The notes under the pieces: model-generated | The model's input: the letters and a program-made list of their open reading frames with translations, nothing else | Databases searched by the model: none | Told to the model about the DNA's origin: nothing | Program-made: the position numbers and the translations under genes | In this document: positions 27,061 to 36,202 of the stretch, piece by piece | Layout: each line of letters begins with the position of its first letter | How positions within the stretch are numbered: position 1 is the first letter of the stretch | Source: Desulfobulbaceae bacterium | GTDB lineage: Bacteria; Desulfobacterota; Desulfobulbia; Desulfobulbales; Desulfocapsaceae | Length of the DNA: 64,000 nucleotides | Direction: 5' to 3' | Assembly: GCA_024640625.1 (NCBI GenBank) | Contig: JAHEER010000009.1 | Coordinates: forward strand, 1-64,000

Positions 27061-28205
27061 GGTCGATTCTGCGGCACTTTCTCAGTGAATTTGGCGGCGT
27101 TGTTTTCGGCGAAGAAGAGATGCAGAAAAAGGCAGTAGGATATCAGCGAAGCCACCGCAATTAAAACATTGTTCTTACCCAGAGGAGCAAGAATCCCGAC
27201 CACCAGCCAGTGAAATGTAATTATTGCCCAGGAATTGAGCTTGAGGGGAAAATCGTTCCAGCGAATAAGAATCAACAGACCGCTGAGGCTCCATCCATAA
27301 AGGGACAGGTAGGCATGACTGTCGAGCAGCACTCTGCCCCAGCGGTAGTAGAGATCGGGATAATTGGCCAGTTCGATGTAGAAAATACCGGTAATGCCGG
27401 TGAAGACCAGAAACGTCATCCCCGAAAGCAGAAAATATTTCTGTTGGAGATTAACACCGAGGAGCAGAAAGAAGGAGAAGATCATCAGTACGGTGATGAA
27501 GAGGATGGTGGCGATCAGGAATTTGGCGATGGCCATTTCAAAAATGATAAATAGAAAGAAAATGATGACGCCCAGATTGACCAGCCAGAAGAAGGACTGT
27601 TTGATGTAGCGCAACGGCTGGGTAATATCTCTTCTAATGAAGGAGAACATCACTGACATGGTAATCAGTGAAACCGGAAAGGAGTAACCGAGAAAAAAGA
27701 CATTGAGGGTCAGATTTTTATAGGGAAGCCAGTGCAGGGAGGTGTCGTTGAGCAGCACGAAGGTGGCGATGAATAGCGCCAGTGAGAGGCAGAGCACCGA
27801 AGCGTGGTGAAACTTGTCGACCACCGATACCTTGAGATCGAACAACTCCAGCGGCAGAAAAGAGAATGCCCGGATGCGTATGCTTTCGACCACAATTCCC
27901 AGGCTAAAGGAGATCAGTGCCGCAGCCGGATAGATCTGGAGAAAGGCCAGCAACGCATAGGCCAGGCTGAGCACGAGGAAAAGATAACACCTCGGTGACG
28001 GCGACGGGGTATTCTCGGTATGGTAGAGAATGGTAAATCCCCCGGCGCAGAGATTGAACAGAAAAATGTGGAGGCGCTCGAAATTCTTGTCCCAGACCTG
28101 ATCGGCGAAACCAAACATGAAGGCAATTACCATCAGGCCCAGGACAAAAAAGCGCAGACGCCTGTCGAGAAAAAATTCCCTGTCTATGGGTTGATCAATG
28201 CGCAT
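27057..28205 (-). CDS. Polytopic membrane protein, unknown function
   Basis: 382 residues, almost wholly hydrophobic with roughly ten to twelve predicted membrane segments (for example FFVLGLMVIAFMFGFADQVW and FLIATILFITVLMIFSFFLL), short loops and an acidic-to-basic C-terminus. I recognise no family. The 3' end overlaps the mutY-like stop on the other strand by four bases. The divergent FGGY kinase begins 121 bp upstream. Nothing in the context gives a role. Confidence 0.75.
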   Translation of the reverse strand: MRIDQPIDREFFLDRRLRFFVLGLMVIAFMFGFADQVWDKNFERLHIFLFNLCAGGFTILYHTENTPSPSPRCYLFLVLSLAYALLAFLQIYPAAALISFSLGIVVESIRIRAFSFLPLELFDLKVSVVDKFHHASVLCLSLALFIATFVLLNDTSLHWLPYKNLTLNVFFLGYSFPVSLITMSVMFSFIRRDITQPLRYIKQSFFWLVNLGVIIFFLFIIFEMAIAKFLIATILFITVLMIFSFFLLLGVNLQQKYFLLSGMTFLVFTGITGIFYIELANYPDLYYRWGRVLLDSHAYLSLYGWSLSGLLILIRWNDFPLKLNSWAIITFHWLVVGILAPLGKNNVLIAVASLISYCLFLHLFFAENNAAKFTEKVPQNRP

Positions 28206-28326
28206 GTGGGGTAGTTAATCGCCAAATTGTGTGATGAACTATTGAACAATTACCAACTAATTGCAAGAGTGGTGTAATAATCCGGCAAAAAGAGAGCGCT
28301 CAACCGATTCGCAAGGATGGCATGGC

Positions 28327-29667
28327 ATGAAAATACTCAGTGTGGATATTGGCACCACCGCTATGAAGATGGGCCTGTACCAGGATTCTGTCCAAGGGCT
28401 GGAGCTGGTCGACAGCTTCTCCTGCGATTATGACGTCAATATTTACAACGATGGCCTCCATGGAGACATCGAGCCGGAAAAGTGGCAGCGGGCCTTTCTT
28501 GATGGCTGTCGACACTTGAGCGAGCATGTTTCTGCAGTCGAGGTAATCAGTCTCTCAGGCACCACTCCGGGACTGACCGCCATGGGAGCGGACGGTGAAG
28601 CGCTCGCCCCCGCCATCCTGATGCTGGATCAGCGCTCGAGGGCCCAGGCCGCCGCGATAATCGACCGGGTGGGACTGGCGGGTCTGCTTGAGCACTCCGC
28701 CAATGTGCCGGTGGCCGGCGGCTGTTCGCTGGCCTCTATTTTGTGGATCAGGGAGAATCTGCCCGAGGTGTATCATCACACCCGTACATTCGGACATTCC
28801 AACAGTTTTTTCTGCGGCTGGCTGACCGGCAGAACAGCTATCGACCCGTCGTCCGCTTCCTTGACAGCTCTTTACAACACCGTCGCCAACGACCTGCGCT
28901 GGAATAAGGATATCCTGGCTGCCTTCGATCTGAGTGAAGACCAGCTTCCGCCTTTGTGTCATGCCCACCAAAGCCCGGGACGACTGAAACCTGAACTTGC
29001 CGCCTTGACTGGATTGCGCAGGGAGCCGCCGGTGCTGATCGGGGGCAATGACGCGGTGCTGGCTGCCTATTCGGTGGCCATCGACAGCCCGGGGCAAATT
29101 TTCAATATCAACGGCACCTGCGAGATTACCATGATTTGTCTCGACCGGTGTCTGATGTCCCCAAATTACAATATCCGCACCCATGTGCTACCCGACAGGT
29201 GGTTTTCGTTTTACGTGATGAATGCCGGCGGCAAGGCCTATGAGTGGTTTAAAAGCCTGTTCTGCTCGGAGATGGATAACGACACCTTTTTCACCGAATT
29301 TGTGCCGTCCGCCATTGATAGCTGGCTGGATCGACAGAGCGGAGTCAGCTACACTCCCTACCTGATGGGTTCCCGCTATTCCCTGGAGCCCTTGAAGGCC
29401 GAATTTCTTGGTTTGACCCAGGAAACCACCCGGGAGGAGATGCTGGCAGCCATGGTTCGGGGATTGTGCGAATACCAGCACGAAAATCTCGCTGAAGTCG
29501 GCGCTGAGCTCACTCTGGATAACACCATCGTGGTTTCCGGAGGGGCCCTCAACGAGGCGATAATAAGGGCCAAGCAGCGCTGGATGTACAATTGCGATTA
29601 CCGGTTTGAAGCCGAATCGTCGATGCGGGGAGCGGCTCTGCTGGGCTTGAAATATCTGCAATTGTGA
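28327..29667 (+). CDS. FGGY family carbohydrate kinase
   Basis: ATP-dependent sugar kinase, 446 residues. N-terminal phosphate loop SVDIGTTAMKMGLY, then SLSGTTPGLTAMG and LIGGNDAVLAAYSVA around the catalytic Asp, and the C-terminal VVSGGALNEAI adenosine loop. It is not a close match to xylulokinase or glycerol kinase, so the substrate is unknown; the adjacent 2-hydroxyacid reductase and LtnD-like gene suggest a sugar acid or polyol. The start at 28327 has AAGGAT ~9 bp ahead and begins exactly at the family N-terminus. A CRP-type palindrome overlaps its stop codon. Confidence 0.88.
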   Translation: MKILSVDIGTTAMKMGLYQDSVQGLELVDSFSCDYDVNIYNDGLHGDIEPEKWQRAFLDGCRHLSEHVSAVEVISLSGTTPGLTAMGADGEALAPAILMLDQRSRAQAAAIIDRVGLAGLLEHSANVPVAGGCSLASILWIRENLPEVYHHTRTFGHSNSFFCGWLTGRTAIDPSSASLTALYNTVANDLRWNKDILAAFDLSEDQLPPLCHAHQSPGRLKPELAALTGLRREPPVLIGGNDAVLAAYSVAIDSPGQIFNINGTCEITMICLDRCLMSPNYNIRTHVLPDRWFSFYVMNAGGKAYEWFKSLFCSEMDNDTFFTEFVPSAIDSWLDRQSGVSYTPYLMGSRYSLEPLKAEFLGLTQETTREEMLAAMVRGLCEYQHENLAEVGAELTLDNTIVVSGGALNEAIIRAKQRWMYNCDYRFEAESSMRGAALLGLKYLQL

Positions 29668-29683
29668 TAATAATCACAATTGC
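29658..29683. promoter_or_regulatory. CRP/FNR-family operator-like palindrome
   Basis: Two perfect 11-base arms (29658-29668 and 29673-29683) around AATA. The core reads TGTGA-N6-TCACA, the exact consensus of CRP sites and close to those of HcpR-type regulators. It overlaps the stop of the kinase and is centred 81 bp before the ATG of the following dehydrogenase gene. No U-run follows, so it is not a terminator. Confidence 0.6.
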
Positions 29684-29751
29684 TCCCGCGGGGAGGCAGG
29701 CGAAGAGGCCCGGCTTTTTCAAGTACAACTTAAAAAAACGGAGGAAATCAT

Positions 29752-30726
29752 ATGTCCTTTAACGTGATTCAATACGAAAACCTGCCCGAAGATCTTGAGC
29801 GTCGGCTGCAAGAGCACTGCCGGGTGACCAGGTTCGATTCGCTGAACCCCGCCCAGGGGGAACCGTTTGTCTCGGCCCTGGCTGATGCACATGGACTGAT
29901 AGGGGTGAATCAGGAAGTCGGGGCCGAGCTGCTCGACCTGGCTCCGAATCTGCGGGTAGCCTCGACCATATCGGTGGGCTATGATCATTTTGATGTGGCT
30001 GAGTTGACCGGCAGGGGGGTGATGCTGATGCACACGCCCGAGGTCTTGACCGAGACCACCGCCGATATGATTTTTACGCTGATTCTCTGTACCGCCCGGC
30101 GGGCCGCCGAACTCCATGAGATGACCAGGCAGGGGCTCTGGCAGGCTGCGGTCGGTGCCGAGCATTTTGGCCGGGACGTGCACGGCAAAACCCTGGGCAT
30201 CGTCGGACTGGGGCGTATCGGAACAGCCGTTGCCAGGCGAGGCCGTTTGGGGTTCAACATGAATATTCTCTACCATAACCGCACCCGCAGCGTCGAGGCG
30301 GAGAAGCAGATAGGTGCCAGGTACTGCAGTCTCGATGAGCTGCTGGCTGACTCCGACTTCGTCTGCCTGGTGGTGCCGCTGTCAGATCAGACCCGAAAGT
30401 TGATCAGCCGGGAGGAGCTCGGAAAAATGAAGCCAGAGGCCTATCTGATCAATGGCGGCCGCGGGCCGGTGGTCGATGAGCAGGCGCTGATCGAGGCGCT
30501 TGAAAACGGCGTGATAGCCGGTGCCGGCCTGGATGTCTACGAGCAGGAGCCCTTGCCGACCGATTCCCCGCTGCTGCGCCTGGCAAATGCGGTGACCCTG
30601 CCCCATATCGGCTCAGCCACCCATGAGACCCGCTATGCCATGGCTGAACTGGCGGTCGACAATCTGCTCGCCGCCTTACAGGACCGATCAACTCGAAACT
30701 GCGTCAATCCCGAGGTGGTCGGCTGA
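29752..30726 (+). CDS. D-2-hydroxyacid dehydrogenase (glyoxylate/hydroxypyruvate/2-ketoaldonate reductase type)
   Basis: 324 residues, cytoplasmic, NAD(P)H-dependent. GIVGLGRIGTAVARRG binds the nucleotide; the catalytic Arg, Glu and His lie in INGGRGPVVDE, LDVYEQEP and LPHIGSATHETR. STISVGYDHFDVAELTGRGV is typical of the GhrB/TkrA branch, which reduces glyoxylate, hydroxypyruvate and 2-ketogluconate. GGAGG lies 8 bp before the ATG. The gene has its own candidate CRP-type control site and converges on the LtnD-like gene. Confidence 0.92.
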   Translation: MSFNVIQYENLPEDLERRLQEHCRVTRFDSLNPAQGEPFVSALADAHGLIGVNQEVGAELLDLAPNLRVASTISVGYDHFDVAELTGRGVMLMHTPEVLTETTADMIFTLILCTARRAAELHEMTRQGLWQAAVGAEHFGRDVHGKTLGIVGLGRIGTAVARRGRLGFNMNILYHNRTRSVEAEKQIGARYCSLDELLADSDFVCLVVPLSDQTRKLISREELGKMKPEAYLINGGRGPVVDEQALIEALENGVIAGAGLDVYEQEPLPTDSPLLRLANAVTLPHIGSATHETRYAMAELAVDNLLAALQDRSTRNCVNPEVVG

Positions 30727-30765
30727 GTAAGTGACCATGAATGGAAATCTGAATGTTGGATCAGC

Positions 30766-31662
30766 TTATTTCTCAGGTAATGGCACATCCCTGAATATTT
30801 TAATCACCGCACTGTCGTCTTCACTTCCATACCCTGCATTGCTCGCTGCCGTAAACATCTGATAGGCGGTTGCTCCCAGGTGCAGCGGAAACTTCAGAGA
30901 TTGCGCCGTATCCGTCACCAGGCCGAGGTCTTTGACAAAGATATCAACCATCGATTGGGGGGAATAGTCCCCTTCCACCACATGCTGCATCCGGTTTTCG
31001 AACATCCATGAATTGCCGGCTGCATTGGTTACCACGTCATACATCATGGCCAGCGGTATACCTGCTTTGGCAGCCATTGCCATGGCTTCGGCACCGGCGG
31101 CGATATGGACGCCGGCCAGCAGTTGATGGATTATTTTCACGGTCGACCCCAGGCCGATCTCCGAGCCGATCCGAAATACCTTGCCTGCGGTGGCCTCGAG
31201 AACAGGCTGCAATCGTGTAAAGGCAGAATCGGAGCCGGAAGCCATGACGGTCATCTCACCCTGTTGCGCTTTGGCAGCGCCGCCCGATACAGGAGCATCG
31301 AGCATGAGCAGTTCCTTTGCCCGCAAATGTTCTGCAAAATCCCGGGCGTCCTGGGCGGAAATGGTGGCTGATATCATAATGGCGGCGCCAGGCTGCAGTC
31401 GATCGATCAGTCCGTTGGTGATAAGTACCTGCCTGACCTGCGCCGCGTTGACTACCAGGAGCAGCACTGAATCGAGCTGCTCGGCAAAATCAAGGCAGTC
31501 AGTGGAAACAGCCGTTGCCCCAGCGTCTGAGAGAATGTCAAGGGTTTCCTGGTTGAGATCAACTCCGTAGGTGCTGAGGCCTGCTCTGAGGCACGAGCGT
31601 GCCGCACCCATTCCCATTGATCCAAGGCCAATTACTGCCACCGAGTGCTTCTTTTTATTCAC
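30766..31662 (-). CDS. ltnD: L-threonate dehydrogenase-like 3-hydroxyacid dehydrogenase
   Basis: 298 residues of the beta-hydroxyacid dehydrogenase family: VIGLGSMGMGAARS for NAD, DAPVSGGAAKAQQGEM substrate loop and catalytic Lys in GSTVKIIHQLLAGVH. The segments AAGAEAMAMAAKAGIP and NAAGNSWMFENRM match LtnD (L-threonate 2-dehydrogenase) much better than 3-hydroxyisobutyrate or tartronate semialdehyde reductases. In the known threonate/erythronate pathways the next enzymes are an isomerase, a DUF1537 kinase and an aldolase; none is seen here, so the pathway role stays open. Confidence 0.85.
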   Translation of the reverse strand: MNKKKHSVAVIGLGSMGMGAARSCLRAGLSTYGVDLNQETLDILSDAGATAVSTDCLDFAEQLDSVLLLVVNAAQVRQVLITNGLIDRLQPGAAIMISATISAQDARDFAEHLRAKELLMLDAPVSGGAAKAQQGEMTVMASGSDSAFTRLQPVLEATAGKVFRIGSEIGLGSTVKIIHQLLAGVHIAAGAEAMAMAAKAGIPLAMMYDVVTNAAGNSWMFENRMQHVVEGDYSPQSMVDIFVKDLGLVTDTAQSLKFPLHLGATAYQMFTAASNAGYGSEDDSAVIKIFRDVPLPEK

Positions 31663-31911
31663 TTGTCACCTCTGCTGAGCATGTGCTGTCTTGTTGCCAT
31701 CACGGCTGGAATGTACTCTGACGACTGATCTGTCAAAAATTTGCTGACTGTACCCCGCGGCTTTGCAGAATAGAGTGCGTCTCTGGCAAGAAAAAATAGA
31801 TCAGATCATCTCTTTTACAACTAAAAGATCGGCTCGAGCGTCAGTTAAAGACTGAACAGCGGCCGTTCAACTCATCCTCTACATTATTTACGTCCGTTAG
31901 CAGGCCACACG

Positions 31912-32475
31912 CTAGAAGCGATACCCGTAGCGAAGCCCCAGGGTATCGAGGCCTTCATTGGGTTCTGTCAGGTAGCCGTTGGAAATGTGGTCGAACATGA
32001 GGGAGATGAGATGTCGGCGCCCGAAGGTAAATCCTGCCTCGAGTGCCAGCCGGAAGAGGACCGGGGAGCCGAGCTGATTCATTTCGGCCACATTCCCCTC
32101 ATCGGTTTCACCATTATGGACAGCGAGCCCCAGCGCCACATCGACGAAGTATCCCCTGGGCCAGCTATATTCCCAGACGCCCCCCCCGTAAACTTTTGAA
32201 GTATCGCCGGTGCTATTGAGCGAAAATCCGAGATTGGGACGCAGTATCCCACCGACCAGATTAAGGGAGGGGGAAAATACCAGTTCGGCGTTCACATCAT
32301 ATCCGCCTTCCATGCTTGAACCACCCCAGACACCGATATCGTGATAGAGTATACCGAGACGGATCTCGTCAAGGGCGCCGGTATGGCCGCTCGAGGCCGG
32401 CAGCAGAAGCGAGAGCAGGAGCAGGAGTGCAGACCAGCGGGGGGGACTATGGGGCGTGTGTCGTGTCTGGCTCAC
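31912..32475 (-). CDS. PagL-like lipid A deacylase family protein
   Basis: 187 residues with a hydrophobic N-terminal stretch (SALLLLLSLLLPASSGHTGA) read as a signal peptide, then alternating beta-barrel sequence and the family C-terminus RYGYRF. The acyloxyacyl hydrolase/PagL motif is present as FDHISNGYLTEPNEG: His163 and Ser165. The acidic member at the PagL spacing (+14 from His) is Asp177 instead of Glu; Glu174 is an alternative. An outer-membrane lipid A 3-O-deacylase is likely. It overlaps the end of meaB by 29 bp, placing it last in the propionate operon, an unexpected partner. Confidence 0.78.
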   Translation of the reverse strand: MSQTRHTPHSPPRWSALLLLLSLLLPASSGHTGALDEIRLGILYHDIGVWGGSSMEGGYDVNAELVFSPSLNLVGGILRPNLGFSLNSTGDTSKVYGGGVWEYSWPRGYFVDVALGLAVHNGETDEGNVAEMNQLGSPVLFRLALEAGFTFGRRHLISLMFDHISNGYLTEPNEGLDTLGLRYGYRF

Positions 32476-33457
32476 CGTTTTTTTCTTTAAGAATTCTCAG
32501 CAGTTGGCCGGCTGCACTGGTTGGTGATATCGCTTGTTGTTCAATGGCGGCAATAAGTTTCGGCAGAGTGGCCTTGATATCTGGATGAGTGAAAAACCAG
32601 GTTCTCAGTCCCTCCTCGAGCAAGAAATGCATCCAGTCAAGGGCCTGTTTTTTCCTTTTTGACTGCAGCTCACCTGCCGCTTGCAGCGCGGCTCGGTGCT
32701 GATTGACAGTCTGCCAGATTTCTGCCAGGCCGGACTTTTTGAGCGCGCTGCAGGTCAGTACCTGGGGCGACCAGTTGGCACTGCCTGGAGTCAGGATATG
32801 CAAGGCCGCCTCATACTCCCTTCGGGCCCGCTCGGCCCGGGTGACGTTGTCGCCGTCAGCCTTGTTGATGACGATGGTATCGGCCACTTCCAATATTCCT
32901 TTCTTGATCCCCTGCAGCTCATCGCCGGCCCCGGCGATCATCAGGACCAGGAAAAAATCGACCATCGAGGCAACCGCGGTTTCTGACTGCCCCACCCCAA
33001 CCGTTTCAATGATCACCACGTCAAAACCGGCCGCTTCGCAGGCCAGCATCGTCTCCCTGGTCTTTCTGGCGACACCGCCCAGGGTACCGCCGGACGGTGA
33101 GGGACGGATGAAAGCATTGTCATTTACCGAGAGTTCCAGCATCCTGGTTTTATCCCCGAGCACGGAGCCCCCGCTGCGGGCACTGGAGGGGTCGATGGCC
33201 AGCACCGCTACCTGGTGACCGAGATCGGTCAGCAGGGTGCCGAAACTTTCGATAAAAGTCGACTTGCCTGCCCCCGGCACTCCGGTGATGCCAAGCCGGA
33301 CGGCGCTGCCGGTATGGGGCAGCAGCTTTTCGATGATGGTGGTTGCCATTTCCTGATGGCTCGGCAGGGAACTCTCAATCAGGGTAATGGTCCTCGACAG
33401 CATCAGCCGATTGCCGTCGAGGACGCCTTGAATGTAGTAGCTGGGGTCTTTCTGCAT
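32447..33457 (-). CDS. meaB: Methylmalonyl-CoA mutase-associated GTPase MeaB
   Basis: G3E-family P-loop GTPase, 336 residues, that loads and protects the B12 cofactor of the mutase. GITGVPGAGKSTFIE is the P loop, VAVLAIDPSS and the switch run GFDVVIIETVGVGQSE follow, and the base-specificity motif is VINKADGDN. It directly follows the mutase gene, after a 110-bp gap that contains a stable stem-loop. No strong Shine-Dalgarno is seen at 33457. Confidence 0.95.
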   Translation of the reverse strand: MQKDPSYYIQGVLDGNRLMLSRTITLIESSLPSHQEMATTIIEKLLPHTGSAVRLGITGVPGAGKSTFIESFGTLLTDLGHQVAVLAIDPSSARSGGSVLGDKTRMLELSVNDNAFIRPSPSGGTLGGVARKTRETMLACEAAGFDVVIIETVGVGQSETAVASMVDFFLVLMIAGAGDELQGIKKGILEVADTIVINKADGDNVTRAERARREYEAALHILTPGSANWSPQVLTCSALKKSGLAEIWQTVNQHRAALQAAGELQSKRKKQALDWMHFLLEEGLRTWFFTHPDIKATLPKLIAAIEQQAISPTSAAGQLLRILKEKNGEPDTTHAP

Positions 33458-33510
33458 GGGGGTCTCAAGTGGGCGGCAACGATAATGTTTCTCTGGCTAC
33501 AACGACCAAA

Positions 33511-33535
33511 CGGGAGCAGCCTGGGGCCGCTCCCG
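33511..33535 (-). promoter_or_regulatory. Hairpin between the mutase gene and meaB
   Basis: Perfect 7-bp arms CGGGAGC (33511-33517) and GCTCCCG (33529-33535) with an 11-base loop that can pair further. On the operon strand it is followed by only a short T-run (TTTGG), so partial termination or message stabilisation after the abundant mutase is more likely than full termination. Confidence 0.5.
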
Positions 33536-33567
33536 TCGCATTCCAGTGATGCCTGCGCGCCAGGCGT

Positions 33568-35703
33568 CTAGGCAGCTTTTTCTATGAGGTCGAGGGTTCG
33601 GTTGGCAGAATCGATCACCGAGGTGCCCGGTCCGAACACCGCCTCAACGCCCCGTTCGTAGAGATAATCATAATCCTTCGGCGGAATGATGCCACCCGCC
33701 ACTACTTTGATATCGTCTCCGCCCTGTTTCTTCAATTCCGCGACCAGGCCGGGAACCAGAGTCTTGTGACCGGCGGTCAGGCTGGAGGCGCCAACCACGT
33801 GGACATCGTTTTCGATGGCCATTTTAGCCGCCTCTTCGGGAGTCTGAAACAGCGGTCCGATATCGACGTCAAAGCCGATATCGGCATAAGCACTGGCAAT
33901 GACTTTAATGCCGCGGTCATGGCCGTCCTGCCCCATCTTGGTGACCAGCATACGGGGACGACGGCCGTGGTTCTTGAGGAAATTCTCGGTACGCTGGCGC
34001 AGCTGGAGCAGACTCTCGGAGTCCGAGGAAAACTCGGAGGCATAAGCGCCGGAAATGCATCTGGTGTTGGCGACGAACCGTCCGAAGACCTCCTCCATGG
34101 CGTCGGAGACTTCACCGACCGTTGCCCGGGCACGCATTGCCGGCAGCGTCGCCTCGAGCAGGTTGCCTCCCTCTCTGGCGACCCTGGTGATCTCGGCCAG
34201 TGCCCCCTCCACCTGGGCCTTGTCCCGGGTTTCTTTGATCTGGTTGATTCTGGCCACCTGATCATCACGAACCGAAGCCGGTACTTCCCTGATCTCGAAA
34301 TCGATCTGTTCGTCTTTGAGCTGGTACTTATTGACGCCGACAATCACGTCGAGGCCTTGATCTATGCGGGCCTGCTTTCGGGCAGCCGACTCTTCGATGC
34401 GCATTTTCGGCATCCCCGACTCGATGGCCTTGGCCATGCCGCCCAACTCTTCGACCTCGTCGATGATCTTCATCGCCTGTTCGACAATTGAATTGGTCAG
34501 CGATTCGACATAGTAGGAACCACCCAGCGGGTCGATCACGTGACAGACTTCCGACTCTTCCTGAATGATGATCTGGGTGTTGCGGGCGATCCTGGCGGAG
34601 AAGTCGGTGGGCAGCCCGATGGCCTCATCGAACGAGTTGGTGTGCAGCGACTGGGTGCCGCCAAGCACCGAGGTCAGCGCCTCCAGGGTGGTCCTGATGA
34701 CATTGTTGTAGGGATCCTGCTCGGTCAGGCTCCAACCGGAAGTCTGGCAATGGGTTCTGAGCATCGATGAGCGCGGATTCTTGGGATTGAACTGCTGCAT
34801 CAAATTATGCCAGAGGAGGCGGGCGGCCCTGAGCATGGCGATATCCATGAAGAAATTCATGCCGATACCGAAGAAGAATGAGAGCCGCGGGGCAAATTCG
34901 TCGACATCCATACCGGCATTAAGCGCCGTTCTCACGTATTCGAGGCCGTCGGCCATGGTGAAGGCAACCTGGAGTACCGAATTGGCGCCTGCCTCCATCA
35001 TGTGATAGCCGCTGATGCTGATGCTGTTGTAGCGCGGCATATTCTTGGAACAGAAACCGATGATGTCGGAGACGATGCGCATCGAGGGCGTCGGCGGATA
35101 GATGAAGGTATTTCTGGTCAGATACTCCTTCAAAATATCGTTCTGAATGGTGCCGGTCAGCTGTTCGTGGGCTACTCCCTGTTCCTCGGCCGCCACGATA
35201 TAACTGGCCAGGATGGGTATGACGGCCCCATTCATGGTCATCGACACGGACATCTGGTCCAGCGGGATGCCGTCAAACAAAATTTTCATGTCTTCGACCG
35301 AATCGATGGCCACCCCCGCCTTACCCACATCGCCGGTAACGCGCGGATGGTCAGAATCATAGCCCCGGTGGGTGGCTAAATCGAAGGCCACGGACAGGCC
35401 TTTTTGTCCGGCGGCCAGCGCTTTTCGGTAAAATTCATTGGATTCCTTGGCGGTGGAAAAGCCGGCATACTGCCTGATAGTCCAGGGCCGGCCGGCATAC
35501 ATGGTAGCCATGGGGCCCCGGACGTAGGGGGCGAGACCCGGGAGGGTGTTGGCGCACTCGAGTCCTTCGATATCCTCGGCCGTATACAGGGGCTTAACCT
35601 TGATGCCTTCGGGGGTCTGCCAGTCGAGAGAGTCGAGCGGTTTGCCTTTCAGCAGTTTAGTCGCAAGCTCCTGCCATTTTTCATATTCTGGGTGCTGTGC
35701 CAT
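33568..35703 (-). CDS. mcm: Methylmalonyl-CoA mutase, single-chain B12 enzyme
   Basis: Interconverts (R)-methylmalonyl-CoA and succinyl-CoA. 711 residues: CoA-binding TIM barrel ([50 protein letters not shown]) followed by the C-terminal cobalamin domain with the base-off motif GQDGHDRG and GASSLTAGH. It contains both catalytic and B12 domains in one chain and works as a homodimer, as in many anaerobes and mitochondria. AAGGAG precedes the ATG. Epimerase upstream and MeaB downstream complete the set. Confidence 0.97.
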   Translation of the reverse strand: MAQHPEYEKWQELATKLLKGKPLDSLDWQTPEGIKVKPLYTAEDIEGLECANTLPGLAPYVRGPMATMYAGRPWTIRQYAGFSTAKESNEFYRKALAAGQKGLSVAFDLATHRGYDSDHPRVTGDVGKAGVAIDSVEDMKILFDGIPLDQMSVSMTMNGAVIPILASYIVAAEEQGVAHEQLTGTIQNDILKEYLTRNTFIYPPTPSMRIVSDIIGFCSKNMPRYNSISISGYHMMEAGANSVLQVAFTMADGLEYVRTALNAGMDVDEFAPRLSFFFGIGMNFFMDIAMLRAARLLWHNLMQQFNPKNPRSSMLRTHCQTSGWSLTEQDPYNNVIRTTLEALTSVLGGTQSLHTNSFDEAIGLPTDFSARIARNTQIIIQEESEVCHVIDPLGGSYYVESLTNSIVEQAMKIIDEVEELGGMAKAIESGMPKMRIEESAARKQARIDQGLDVIVGVNKYQLKDEQIDFEIREVPASVRDDQVARINQIKETRDKAQVEGALAEITRVAREGGNLLEATLPAMRARATVGEVSDAMEEVFGRFVANTRCISGAYASEFSSDSESLLQLRQRTENFLKNHGRRPRMLVTKMGQDGHDRGIKVIASAYADIGFDVDIGPLFQTPEEAAKMAIENDVHVVGASSLTAGHKTLVPGLVAELKKQGGDDIKVVAGGIIPPKDYDYLYERGVEAVFGPGTSVIDSANRTLDLIEKAA

Positions 35704-35747
35704 GCTTGTCTCCTTATGGGTGACGGTCCGGTAGTACGCCGATGATC

Positions 35748-36152
35748 TTACGAACGTTCACACAGTTCGACCAGAATGCCGCCGGTGGCCTTGGGATGCA
35801 GAAAGGCGATCCGGGCGCCGCCGGCCCCGATCCTGGGAGTGTGGTCGATGAGTTGGACATTCTTTTCCTTGAGCTCTTCGAGCGCCGCGTCGATGTCGGC
35901 GACCCGGAAGGCAATATGCTGAAATCCGGTGCCTTTTTTTTCGATAAATTTGGCCACCGGGCCGTCGGGTGCGGTCGATTCGAGCAGTTCTACCTCGCTC
36001 TCGCCAACCGGAAAGAAGGCAGTGGTCACTTTCTGCTCGGCGACGGTCTCGGCTCCTTCGAATTCGAGACCAAGCACGTCGGACCAGAAATTTTTTCCTT
36101 CATCGATACTGTTTACGGCAATGCCAAGGTGATCGATCTTGAGTATCTTCAT
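35748..36152 (-). CDS. mce: Methylmalonyl-CoA epimerase
   Basis: Interconverts the R and S forms of methylmalonyl-CoA between the transcarboxylase and the mutase. 134 residues of the glyoxalase/VOC fold: [31 protein letters not shown] and the C-terminal [16 protein letters not shown]. Metal ligands His7-type and His/Glu positions are retained. GGAGGG lies 6 bp ahead of the ATG; the mutase start is 44 bp downstream. Confidence 0.95.
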   Translation of the reverse strand: MKILKIDHLGIAVNSIDEGKNFWSDVLGLEFEGAETVAEQKVTTAFFPVGESEVELLESTAPDGPVAKFIEKKGTGFQHIAFRVADIDAALEELKEKNVQLIDHTPRIGAGGARIAFLHPKATGGILVELCERS

Positions 36153-36202
36153 GCGTGCCCTCCAGGATAGTTCTATAAAAAGTTAATCTGCTTCTTGCCG
36201 TT

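Noticed and set aside
32447-36152. Cobalamin riboswitch before the B12-dependent mutase genes
   Set aside because: The genes are in the middle of an operon with 44-110 bp gaps and no conserved B12-box sequence was visible on either strand.
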